From: Platanthera guangdongensis | Lineage: Eukaryota > Streptophyta > Magnoliopsida > Asparagales > Orchidaceae | NCBI GenBank assembly: GCA_039583875.1 | Contig: CM077152.1 | Location: 18,215,059 to 18,279,058, forward strand | Direction: 5' to 3' | Length of the DNA stretch: 64,000 nucleotides | Shown here: piece by piece, positions 44,681-55,654 of the stretch | Layout of the letters: each line of letters begins with the position of its first letter | How positions within the stretch are numbered: the first letter of the stretch is position 1 | Notes under the pieces: generated by a model | The model's database searches: none | Told to the model about the DNA's origin: nothing | What the model saw: the letters and a program-made list of their open reading frames with translations, nothing else | Made by a program: the position numbers and the translations under genes

Positions 44681-46012
44681 GAACTATCATCAAAATCCCT
44701 CCCGCGTGGGAAATCTTCCCGTACTAGCAACACTGACGCTGAGCTTCTACCGGCGAACGAGCCTCTCGACGTTTTTTCTGGACCGGATCGGTGTTTCTAC
44801 AGGCAGCAGTTCTTCTGGTGAGCTTCAGAACGAGCCATTTCTGGACCGGATCGGTGCTTCCAGAAAATAAAATACAGGTGTTGTACAAAAATAAAATACA
44901 GGCAGCGGTGCTTCTACAGGCACTGTTTCTGGACCGGATTGGTGATTCCGGTAAGCCATTTTTCCGGTGAAGCACATAGCAGTTTTTTTTTTCTTTCGGT
45001 GAGTCATTTTATTTTTACACAGACCGGTGAACGAGCCATTTATCTACCAGTTGCCATTCTACAGTTTTCTTTTTTTCCAGGGAGGCTTCATATTTGTGTT
45101 TGCCATGAAATTGCTTCAGATTTGTGCTACCGATTTTTGAAATTAAGAAATTTAGAAGATCCCATTGAAAAGATCGACAAATTAGGTCAATTTGAAATCT
45201 CCAGCTCAAACTAAAAATTATGATGCAAATGCACATAAGTTTTCATTTTGCCTCAAAACGGACATAAGTTTTTGTTTTACCCCAAAATGAAAACACTTGA
45301 TTTTTTAGTTTTGAAAACGAAAACACTTGATTTTTAATTTACGAAAAACATAAATGAAAACGATGCAAACAAATGGGGCCTAAGCCAAATGCCAAGGGCT
45401 ATGCTGGTGGGACCATATTTTATGTGGGGTGCAATTAAAAAAATTGTAAATCGAGAGGCCGTTTAGATCCGTTTGGCACGATGATGGTTGTCATGAACGC
45501 TGGATCTCACCTAAGAAATTTCATCCATTTTTTATTTTCAAAATTAGTTCTTTTTTCTTCTACGGTCATAACAAATGTCATATGTAAAACACATTTCATT
45601 ACTGTGACATTTTTGCCCAAATTCTCTGGGGAGTAAATATTTTTCTACAAATAGATGGAGGCTCGTAAACACAACGTTCACGACTGCCACCGCAGGGCCA
45701 TAGTTGTGCTAGGCTATTTCTGAAGGTCATGTGTGATGTGTGTTGAGGCCATTCACCCTTTGAGTGGGCTGTGAACCCTATGTTCTTGTCGAGGTCTGGA
45801 TAATTGGCTTGTCAGCTCGATCCAAACTAGTTATGTTTATTGTATTTTATGCACGTCGGCACATTGAGTTTTAAGTCATTGCAGCCCCTCAAAATTTGAA
45901 TAGGCACCCAACATGCTGATATCTCTCTGGCTCTCTATATAAAAAGAGTTTAGCTGTGAGTAGCAATGTTTGCTCCTCATAATTTTTTGCTTTAAAAAAA
46001 TTATGATCGACC
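44681..46012. other. Non-coding flank of E1
   Basis: No gene. At 44780-44945 the phrase TTCTGGACCGGATCGGTG recurs three or four times with variation, a small degenerate tandem repeat. 45460-45545 resembles 47780-47870 (TTTGGCAYGRTG ... AAATTTCATCCATTTTT), on the other side of the solo LTR. The rest is AT-rich. Confidence 0.5.
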
Positions 46013-47265
46013 TGTAAAAATTTCTGTGAATCTGAGAAAGGCCGTAGAAACACTAAATCACATCAAATCAAGTAATCAGAAACAGTAGAAGAACAAGAAC
46101 TGTAATAGAATCAACTATTTTTTTTTACAATGTGAGATATACATTGCGAGACATGATTTCACAATGCACCATATGGAAGCAAAAAATACAAGCAAAAGAA
46201 GAACTGACAGACTGAAGCCAGTAACCACCAAGCCGTCTAACCGCCAAAGTTGTCCGCCGAAATTGCCAAGTCGCCTGACCTCTTCTCAAACCGTGCGAAC
46301 TGTCTGCTTATTAAATGCTGAGAACAACCATGTCCGCCACTTCTTAGTCGCCTGATCACAAGGTCGCTTGACTGCTGAAGCTAACCGCAAACAAATGCTG
46401 ATAAACTGAGAAACCGACTATCCGCTGAGACCGGGCGAATTGCCTTATTGAACTTATCCACAAATCCAAGGAAAAAGACTTCTAATTGCACTAACCGATA
46501 TCTGTTGTATACCACAAACTGTTATCTGCAACTCTTACACACCGAGCCTCCAACTAGTTGTCTAGTCGTCCGGTACTAGCCGCACAACTTGCACAACAGA
46601 AGTTAATCTTCACTTAGTCGTGCGGTTAATAAAGACTAACTGCAAATTCAAAACGCGAGCTGAATTCTCATTGTTCTCGTTAAATATGATGAGTCGGGGA
46701 CCCCTATTTATAGGCGACCCGGGGAGTGCAGTCACCGTATAGAAGCGATAGGGCAACCACCCATCAACTTGTGGCTAGCAGCAACAGACCGCACACTAGT
46801 GCGGACACAAGCATCAGACCGCAAAGCCGGGTCGCGACTAGAACTTGGTGACAAATCGCGCAACCCATGCCGTCTCCGTGAACAAAGCAACGAAGCAGAC
46901 TTGGCACATCATCGTGACCAAGTCCACAAACCTAGCGGACTCTGACAATAGACCGCGCGGACAGACCACAACGAGCTCTGTGGTTCACCTCCGCTATCCA
47001 CACTAGTAGCGTGACATCCACGCGAACCAGAGAACCCGCCTCCTCGGCGTACTCCGTGGTCTCACAATCCGCAAAAGCCGCGTTTAGCTCAACTTTAACC
47101 GCCCGGTTACCTGCAGGGTGTTTGCCGAGACATACCGCATGGAAAGAAAACTAGCCAGAACCCGGCTATCTGCCAACCCCTAACCGCGCTAACCGACAAT
47201 GATTACTGTGGGCTGTGCGGTCTGCCTTGTCATACTACCCCGCTTCCACTTCAACAATTTCAACA
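46013..47265 (-). repeat. Copia solo LTR (1,253 bp), E2-related family
   Basis: On the minus strand it starts TGTTGAAATTGTTGAAGTGG and ends AGAAATTTTTACA. Flanks CGACC (46008-46012) and CGGCC (47266-47270) match at four of five bases, consistent with an aged TSD. It shares GCGAGACATGATTTC (about 46147) and a TATA-like CTATTTATAGGC (about 46705-46716) with the other LTRs of this group. No internal domain. Confidence 0.8.
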
Positions 47266-48329
47266 CGGCCAACTTGGGAGAAAAATAAGTAAATATAATA
47301 TATCTTAAAAATAAAATAAAGATAACATTTATGACGGGGAAAGGGAAACGGTGAAAGGGACTTTCGGTTGCTAGCAATGTAGAGTTCTCCCCAAGATCTG
47401 GTCAAATTTTTTTTCTATTTTTTAAGTCCTATATATAATTATTTAGTATTATTTAGATATATCATATGATTCATAATTCTAATTTGTTGAGTTTGTGGTT
47501 TTCTTAGGCATTTAATATTATTTAGATAGAGCATATGATTCATGATAATTCTATTCTGTTGATTTTGATTAGGCGTTTCGCCGCCTCCGTTTGGAGCAAA
47601 CGTCACCGGACGGCGGGTAAATAAACGGCCGCCGCCGGCGGTTGATCCGTTTGCACCCGCAACAAGGAGGAAACGACCCCAATCCGCTACATTTTGACCC
47701 CCACCTCTCCCCTCCGGTTTCAAAGTGCTGTTTCAACCCACAGGATGCACCCGCCACCGCCAAACTAAATATATTAGTCATCATTTGGCATGGTGGCGAG
47801 TGATTAATTTTAAACTGTCATTTGTGAATACTCATCTCATCTAAAGAATTTCATTCATTTTTATGCTCAAAACTATTTTTATTTTATTGATGATGGCCGT
47901 ATGTATTGTCGTGTCAAACATGCATTCTATGATGAAAAAGTTTTTGTCTAAATCCATCGAGCTAGTATGCAGGTATATATTTATTTGATTAAGCTAGAAA
48001 GTGGCCGGGAATAGAGAGAAGTAGAGAACCATATATCCTTGCGCTTGTATATCATAAAAATAAAATTAAAATAATGGTTCCTAACATTATCCATACTAAC
48101 CCCTACAATAAGCGCAAAAATTTTGGATTAATTAAGCATCCCGGAATTAATAAATTGTGTTGAAAGGGTTTTGAGTTCACACGCTTTATTTTCCTTATTT
48201 ATGGAGACTTTCTTCAAATAATTCATGTGCTTTGAATGAACATTTGAAAGAAAATTTTTAGAAAGAGACTAAGACATGCAAAAGACTATAAAAGAAAAGG
48301 GAGACAAACTATGGAGATACGTCAAAAAC
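47266..48329. other. AT-rich non-coding stretch
   Basis: No gene. Two imperfect copies of a 65-70-bp unit (ATTATTTAGATA..CATATGATTCAT) lie at about 47447-47510 and 47516-47576. A GC-rich patch at 47570-47760 has an open minus-strand frame without any domain. Confidence 0.5.
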
Positions 48330-49500
48330 CAAAGCAATGACAGATAAAGCCTTGATTGGGTTCCCCAAGAATTTTCTGAGTCAAATCGGGGAGGTTCGTA
48401 CAAAGGACTCGGGGGCAAACCAAAACGGCCAGGCGAGCCGTGCGGGCGGAAAGCCGCGCTCACACGAAAAGTCCCGAAAGCACCCTCAGAGGGGGTCAAG
48501 CCCTGCCAACGTGCGCCGAAGTTCCCCACGCAGGCTTCGCGCGTGTAGCGTGTGCGTGCACATGACCGCACATGGCTGCGCAGGGCCATGCACTGCGCAT
48601 CCGCCGCCGCTGGCCCTTGCCGCCGTCGGCGAGCGCTGACCGCCCCTTTGCCGCCGGTCGCCAACGTCGACCGCCTCTGGACGCCACCTCTGAGCACCCT
48701 GCCTGGGCCGCTCGAACTGCCCGGGGGTAAGTGGGGGCACTTCCGTCCTTTAGTTAATTTTGGTGATTCATGTCACTGAAAGAGAGCGACGTCATTTGTC
48801 AACACAAATCATTCTCTGACAAAATTACTGACGCGTCCCTCCAGAAAACTATAAATATGTCATCAAACCTTCATTTCAAGCCATTCAACTTCAGAAGCAC
48901 GAGAGAGCTCTGATTTTTTCTAGCGAAATCGTAGACATCGGTCGATCCTTCGCTCAGGAACTCGCTCCGCTCTTCTCCTTGCACTATGGTTTCCTCACGC
49001 CTCAAGTGACGTCAACCACCTCCGCGAGAGCGCTCTCACCTTGGCTTCACATCAACGAGAGCACTACCTCCAGACTCCTTACACTACGATTTCCTCACGT
49101 CTCAAGTGACGTCAACCGTCTCAGCGAGAGCGCTCCCATCTAGGCTCCGCGTCAACGAGAGCGTAACCTTCAGAAGCTCCGTGGACTTAGAATATTTTCT
49201 AACCGGAACGCTCCCACCAATGTTTCGCGAACTCAGTGTCGTCTCATGGCCGGAGCGCTTCCATCGAGGCTCTGGTGACTTAATTGTTTTTCTTCATTTA
49301 CCATGCTTGTAACTGATTAGCGGTCTGTCGTCGTCCGAGATCAAACTAATCTTTGTAACACTCCAAGAAGTTAGTGGATTTTGACTCAGCACAGTTCCAA
49401 CCACATAGTTTTCAACTTTTTCGGGTTTCCCACGTCAAAAATATCACTTGTCCATTACTGCGGTTTTTTTTAACTGATTGCGCACCCGGCTCAACTTCGA
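48330..49500 (+). repeat. Copia-type LTR-like block C
   Basis: Same architecture as blocks A and B: GC-rich part, GGGGGCACTTCCGTC (about 48732), TATA-like AACTATAAATATG (about 48846), leader, then CCCACGTCAAAAATATCA (about 49430). In the leader a block of about 100 bp is repeated (about 48985-49065 and 49085-49165), each copy containing the palindrome TGACGTCA. Limits are approximate. Confidence 0.4.
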
Positions 49501-50258
49501 ACTAAGGCGGTCTGATTTTCCAGGCCGAGTAAAAAGTCGGGTGACCCACAACAAGACTTGAAGAAGAAAGCGGCAGTGCACGACTCAAGGCGACGGTGGA
49601 CGTCGACATCCGATTGCAGGCTGCATCGACAACAAAGACCGAGAGCGTGCAGGTAGTGGCAAGGCGTCAAATTCGCGAACTCCGACAAGATGCGCGGTAC
49701 TCGATGGTTGCATGCTCATAGGCGGTACGGTGGTTGTGCATAGTGGCGACGTTGACGGGCTGCGCGTTCGCGGCAAAGTCCTGACTTGGATCTCTTCTCG
49801 GCGATGGTGGCGGTTGTTGGTCGTCTTACGACAGCAAATGTTCGTTCTGGTACATATCTTATACATCTGTTTTACGGATTGCAATCAAATTCATATCACT
49901 CTTCAGCAGATTTTCGTAATCCGAGTTCTTTTGCATTATATTTTGGAACTTGTATGTAGGTACGTATTAATTTTATTGTGTTAATAAAAATATATGAAGT
50001 ACGTATTTTCTTGTAACTCTGTATTTAATTATTTCTAGAGATTGTGCTTCCACGATTGAACCCAAGGCTCTCTATTAATCGTTGATTAAGACACTAAAAG
50101 CAACTCTAAATATTTTGTTGTTGTCGTCTGGATATGATCACCTCCTTTCATCAATTCCACATACCACAACACGAGCCCACGACTGCCCCTACCGACTTAT
50201 TTCGTCCAGTGGTATTCTTGGATAACATTATATATCCACCTCCGCTTTGGCACTTTTA
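49501..50258. other. Unassigned non-coding sequence
   Basis: 49560-49800 is moderately GC-rich with open frames lacking any recognisable domain; the rest is AT-rich. Nothing assigned. Confidence 0.4.
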
Positions 50259-51170
50259 TGAAAATCGATCGCTCTGAGTGCAGATGAATAATCTTGTTTC
50301 AAATAAATTTTTTAATGGTCAATTGCTGTTACGAAGAATAATTAGCGTACAAAATAAAATAAAATAAAATAAAGAAAATGTACAACCACCACAAACAAAA
50401 GACACATCATATTTTAAAGTGGTTCCCCGAGAAATAAATATGGGTACGTCCACTGTGCAGACAAAAATCAATAATACTAATGATTTCTCAAACATACAAT
50501 ACAACTAAAATGGAGGAATAAAATTGAATCGAGAAAAAGATGAAAAAATATCGAACCCTCCAAGATCTGGCCGTAGACATTGCGACGGGAAATCAAGACG
50601 ACGACTGGAAGAAGAGCTCTGATTCAACGGCTGGCGGGAAGAAGAACTCCAAAGAGGAAGACCGGTGACCAAGCATCAGGCTGTGCCGAAAGAACTCTGT
50701 CGAGAAAAAGCTGCTGCACTGCACTACTTGGATGGTCGGTCACACCACTATATATAAGTGGTAGAAGAAAACTCAAAATAGGTATGACGGCCACTATGGA
50801 AGGAGATCAATTTCTTCCAAAAAAATCATCCATCATCACCAGAATAATGAGAATGCCAAATTTTGAGCGGTATCCAAAACAAGCTGACGACAACAATGGA
50901 AGGTGATTAAAGATCCTTTTAAAGAAATCCTCCGTTAGTATCAGAATAATGAAGATTACATATTTTGAGTGGATTCCAAAAGAAGATAGGGCAGACCAGG
51001 AGAAGAATCCGGCGAAAAATTATGGGAGGGGCGGCAAATAGGCAACAATTTTCACATTGACGCCTCTCCCATGACAAACTCCACATAGTTGAGATAACTC
51101 CAAGATGGCTCAGCGGTCACCAAGATCCAAAAGGTCAAAAAACTGACTGAATGAACTTAGGTCAAAAACA
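50259..51170 (-). repeat. LTR of old Copia J, left copy
   Basis: Closely resembles 63241-64000 in the same orientation: TGAAAATCGATCG start, an (AAAAT)n run (50353-50376), TATA-like CTATATATAAGTGG (about 50748), and the block ending AAAGAAATCCTC. On the minus strand this would be the 3' LTR. The G element is inserted at its right edge (TSD CATAT at 51169-51173), so the exact LTR end is uncertain. Confidence 0.65.
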
Positions 51171-51173
51171 TAT

Positions 51174-52461
51174 TGTTAAAGCCAAAATTGACTTCTGTGG
51201 AGTTCGGGGTCCCTGAAAGGGGTGACCTCACACCTACTACACTCTAGAGAACGTCACGGACCGGAGACTTAGGAGACTATGAACAGACCCTCGGCTCTAG
51301 CGCGGAGGTCCCACCTCACACCCGGAAGGCTACCTGAGCTCTTCCCCTCCCTCACCAAAGGGCTAGGCTAGGTGCCTTGGAGAGCTCTCTCTACTCAACC
51401 AAGAAGAAGCTAAGGGAGGAGGAAGCTAAGAAAAGGATCCTCCCCAAAGGCACCCAAGGGGGTCTATTTATAGTTTTTCCAAGTCCTGGGGGTAAAATGA
51501 CCAAAATAGCCCTACGGCCAAAAGGCCTCGGGCCAATAGAAAACAGCCACGCCGGGGGGTAAAGGGGGGAATTCCCCCCGAGGGCAAGAAGGTAAAACTG
51601 CAGGGGGGCAAGGGCGAGACCGCGGCCTCTGACCGGTCTCGCCCTGCCAGGCCGCCAAGCTGGAAGGGGCAGGGGCGAGACCCCGGCCCCCGGCCGGTCT
51701 CGCCCCACCAGGCCGCCAGGCTAGAAGGGGCAGGGGCGAGACCCCGGCCCCCGGCCGGTCTCGCCCCACCAGGCCGCCAGGCTAGAAGGGGCAGGGGGCG
51801 AGACCCCGGCCCCCGGCCGGTCTCGCCCCACCAGGCCGCCAGGCTAGAAGGAGCAGGGGCGAGACCCCGGCCCCCGGCCGGTCTCGCCCCACCAGGCCGC
51901 CAGGCTAGAAGGGGCAGGGGCGAGACCGCGGCCCCCGGCCGGTCTCGCCCCACCAGGCCGCCAGGCTAGAAGGGGCAGGGGGCGAGACCCCGGCCCCCGG
52001 CCGGTCTCGCCCCACCAGGCCGCCAGGCTAGAAGGAGCAGGGGCGAGACCCCGGCCCCCGGCCGGTCTCGCCCCACCAGGCCGCCAGGCTAGAAGGGGCA
52101 GGGGCGAGACCCCGGCCCCCGGCCGGTCTCGCCCCACCAGGCCGCCAGGCTAGAAGGGGCAGGGGCGAGACCCCGGCCCCCGGCCGGTCTCGCCCCGCCA
52201 GGCCGCCAGGCTAGAAGGGGCAGGGGGCGAGACCCCGGCCCCCGGCCGGTCTCGCCCCACCAGGCCGCCAGGCACCTATCGGGACGGGGGCTGGTGTTAG
52301 CCAACTTGTCGCACCCGCCCCACAAAAGAGGGCCACTGGGGGGAGGTGGATTTTTCCTCCCCCTACTAGTATGTTTCCAAGCTAGAGCCAAAATTGGCCA
52401 CCGAGAGTGCAAAATCTCCCAAAAGCTTAAAACTATACAGGGGCGAATACGGGGTTGTACA
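51174..52461 (-). repeat. G 3' LTR (1,288 bp)
   Basis: TATA-like CTATTTATAG at 51464-51473 (TATAAATAG on the minus strand), directly downstream, in element orientation, of the 61-bp array. Confidence 0.9.
51640..52275 (-). repeat. 61-bp hairpin tandem array in the U3 of the G 3' LTR, about 10 units
   Basis: Unit of 61-62 bp, containing GGGGCGAGACC and its exact inverse GGTCTCGCCCC around a CCGGCCCCCGGCC core. Each unit can thus fold into a strong 11-bp stem. Collagen-like open frames on the minus strand are a by-product. Confidence 0.95.
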
Positions 52462-52628
52462 CAATCCCCGCTCTTTTCGAGGTTGGCACAAACTCGGAAA
52501 GAAATGTCCAACCCAACGTATTCGCTGAGTGCAATTTCCTTGCGCGCCTCTCCGGGGAGTCAACCTGCCACGCCAGCTATGGGAGCCTGGGTGGCGAGAG
52601 CTTCTCTGGGTAACAAACTTGGTTCCCA
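52462..52628 (-). other. G 3' internal end with possible polypurine tract
   Basis: On the minus strand AAAAGAGCGGGGATTG precedes the LTR start. No coding. Confidence 0.5.
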
Positions 52629-55428
52629 CGAGAGATCAACCAGCCCTGCCAGCTAGATGAGAGCCTGACAGCGGAATCCACCTCGGAGCTAAGGACTTGG
52701 CTTCCACGAGAGATCAACCTGCCCTGCCAGCTAGACGAGAGCCTGACAGCGGAATCCATCTCGGAGCTAAGGACTTGGCTTCCACGAGAGATCAACCTGC
52801 CCTGCCAGCTAGATAAGAGCCTGACAGCGGAATCCATCTCGGAGCTAAGGACTTGGCATCCTCGAGAGATCAACCTGCCCTGCCAGCTAGGTGAGAGCCT
52901 GGCAGCGGAATCCATCCCGAGGTGAGATCTTCCCACCCTCCGAGAGATCAACCTGCCCTGCCAGCTAGGTGAGAGCCTGGCAGCGGAATCCATCTCGAGG
53001 TGAGACCTTCCCACCCTCCGAGAGATCAACCTGCCCTGCCAGCTAGGTGAGAGCCTGGCAGCGGAATCCATCTTGAGGTGAGACCTTCCCACCCTCCGAG
53101 AGATCAACCTGCCCTGCCAGCTAGGTGAGAGCCTGTCAGCGGAATCCATCTCGAGGTGAGACCTTCCCATCCTCCGAGAGATCAACCTGCCCTGCCAGCT
53201 AGGTGAGAGCCTGGCAGCGGAATCTATTTCGAGGTGAGACCTTCCCACCCTCCGAGAGATCAACCAGCCCTGCCAGCTAGGTGAGAGCCTGGCAGCGGAA
53301 TCCATCTCGAGGTGAGACCTTCCCACCCTCCGAGAGATCAACCTGCCCTGCCAGCTAGGTGAGAGCCTGGCAGCGGAATCCATCTCGAGGTGAGACCTTC
53401 CCACCCTACGAGAGATCAACCTGCCCTGCCAGCTAGGTGAGAGCCTGGCAGCGGAATCCATCTCGAGGTGAGACCTTCCCACCCTCCGAGAGATCAACCT
53501 GCCCTGCCAGCTAGGTGAGAGCCTGGCAGCGGAATCCATCTCGAGGTGAGACCTTCCCACCCTCCGAGAGATCAACCTGCCCTGCCAGCTAGGTGAGAGC
53601 CTGGCAGCGGAATCCATCTCGAGGTGAGACCTTCCCACCCTCCGAGAGATCAACCTGCCCTGCCAGCTAGGTGAGAGCCTGGCAGCGGAATCCATCTCGA
53701 GGTGAGACCTTCCCACCCTCCGAGAGATCAACCTGCCCTGCCAGCTAGGTGAGAGCCTGGCAGCGGAATCCATCCCGAGGTGAGACCTTCCCACCCTCCG
53801 AGAGATCAACCTGCCCTGCCAGCTAGGTGAGAGCCTGGCAGCGGAATCCATCCCGAGGTGAGACCTTCCCACCCTCCGAGAGATCAACCTGCCCTGTCAG
53901 CTAGGTGAGAGCCTGGCAGCGGAATCCATCCCGAGGTGAGACCTTCCCACCCTCCGAGAGATCAACCTGCCCTGCCAGCTAGGTGAGAGCCTGGTAGCGG
54001 AATCCATCCCGAGGTGAGACCTTCCCCCCCCTCCGAGAGATCAACCTGCCCTGCCAGCTAGGTGAGAGCCTGGCAGCGGAATCCATCTCGAGGTGAGACC
54101 TTCCCACCCTCTGAGAGATCAACCTGCCCTGCCAGCTAGGTGAGAGCCTGCCAGCGGAATCCATCCCGAGGTGAGACCTTCCCACCCTCCGAGAGATCAA
54201 CCTGCCCTGCCAGCTAGGTGAGAGCCTGGCAGCGGAATCCATCCCGAGGTGAGACCTTCCCCCCCTCCGAGAGATCAACCTGCCCTTCCAGCTAGGTGAG
54301 AGCCTGGCAGCGGAATCCATCTCGAGGTGAGACCTTCCCACCCTCCGAGAGATCAACCTGCCCTGCCAGCTAGGTGAGAGCCTGGCAGCGGAATCCATCT
54401 CGAGGTGAGACCTTCCCACCCTCCGAGAGATCAACCAGCTCTGCCAGCTAGGTGAGAGCCTGGCAGCGGAATCCATCTCGAGGTGAGACCTTCCCACCCT
54501 CCGAGAGATCAACCTGCCCTGCCAGCTAGGTGAGAGCCTGGCAGCGGAATCCATCCCGAGGTGAGACCTTCCCACCCTCCGAGAGATCAACCTGCCCTGT
54601 CAGCTAGGTGAGAGCCTGGCAGCGGAATCCATCCCGAGGTGAGACCTTCCCACCCTCCGAGAGATCAACCTGCCCTGCCAGCTAGGTGAGAGCCTGGCAG
54701 CGGAATCCATCCCAAGGTGAGACCTTCCCCCCCTCCGAGAGATCAACCTGCCCTGCCAGCTAGGTGAGAGCCTGGCAGCGGAATCCATCTCGAGGTGAGA
54801 CCTTCCCACCCTCTGAGAGATTAACCTGCCCTGCCAGCTAGGTGAGAGCCTGCCAGCGGAATCCATCCCGAGGTGAGACCTTCCCACCCTCCGAGAGATC
54901 AACCTGCCCTGTCAGCTAGGTGAGAGCCTGGCAGCAGAATCCATCCCGAGGTGAGACCTTCCCACCCTCCGAGAGATCAACCTGCCCTGCCAGCTAGGTG
55001 AGAGCCTGGCAGCGGAATCCATCCCGAGGTGAGACCTTCCCCCCCTCCGAGAGATCAACCTGCCCTGCCAGCTAGGTGAGAGCCTGGCAGCGGAATCCAT
55101 CTCGAGGTGAGACCTTCCCACCCTCTGAGAGATCAACCTGCCCTGCCAGCTAGGTGAGAGCCTGCCAGCGGAATCCATCCCGAGGTGAGACCTTCCCACC
55201 CTCCGAGAGATCAACCTGCCCTGCCAGCTAGGTGAGAGCCTGACAGCGGAATCCATCCCGAGGTGAGACCTTCCCCCCCCTCCGAGAGATCAACCTGCCC
55301 TGCCAGCTAGGTGAGAGCCTGGCAGCGGAATCCATCTCGAGGTGAGACCTTCCCACCCTCCGAGAGATCAACCTGCCCTGCCAGCTAGGTGAGAGCCTGG
55401 CAGCGGAATCCATCCCGAGGTGAGACAA
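52629..55428 (-). repeat. 78-bp minisatellite, about 36 units, in the pol position of G
   Basis: The unit is 78 bp with the core TCAACCTGCCCTGCCAGCTA. The first three or four units (52629-52870) are a divergent variant. In 54180-55430 a four-unit, roughly 311-bp pattern recurs. Since 78 is a multiple of 3 and the unit lacks a stop in one minus-strand frame, long frames remain open (52577-53887 for 436 codons, 53979-54590, 54600-54902, 54912-55256). They encode a 26-residue basic repeat, MDSAARLSPSWQGRLISRRV plus six residues. TGA interrupts it where units carry CTGTCAGC. Whether it is translated is unknown. Confidence 0.95.
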
Positions 55429-55654
55429 CTAGGCATCAACGAGAGGTACCACCGGCCCTGCCCAGCTAGTGAGAGCCTGGGCAGCGGGACCGTCTCGGAG
55501 CAAAAGAACTAAGCATCTCAATCAGTCCTTACCAAATCTTACATCCTCAAATGGGGAAAAAGATAGGTTACATGACCCCCCCGACTCAGCTGGTCGGGGG
55601 CTGGACTCAATACAACATAAGAAAAATACAGGACTCTACCGGGACGAGGCTTCT
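55429..55654 (-). other. G segment between array and protease
   Basis: Holds one diverged repeat-like unit (55437-55500), then sequence with no domain. Confidence 0.5.

Noticed and set aside
48486..48740. Arg-rich ORFs in the GC-rich part of block C
   Set aside because: All frames are open because of GC content; no homology recognised.
51468..52511. Collagen-like or Gly/Pro/Arg-rich protein genes on the minus strand (also 58116-59094)
   Set aside because: They are frames through the 61-bp GC-rich LTR array and shift with each 61/62-bp unit; no start context or domain.
52629..55428. CRISPR array
   Set aside because: Units are contiguous 78-bp tandem copies without unique spacers, in a eukaryotic retroelement.
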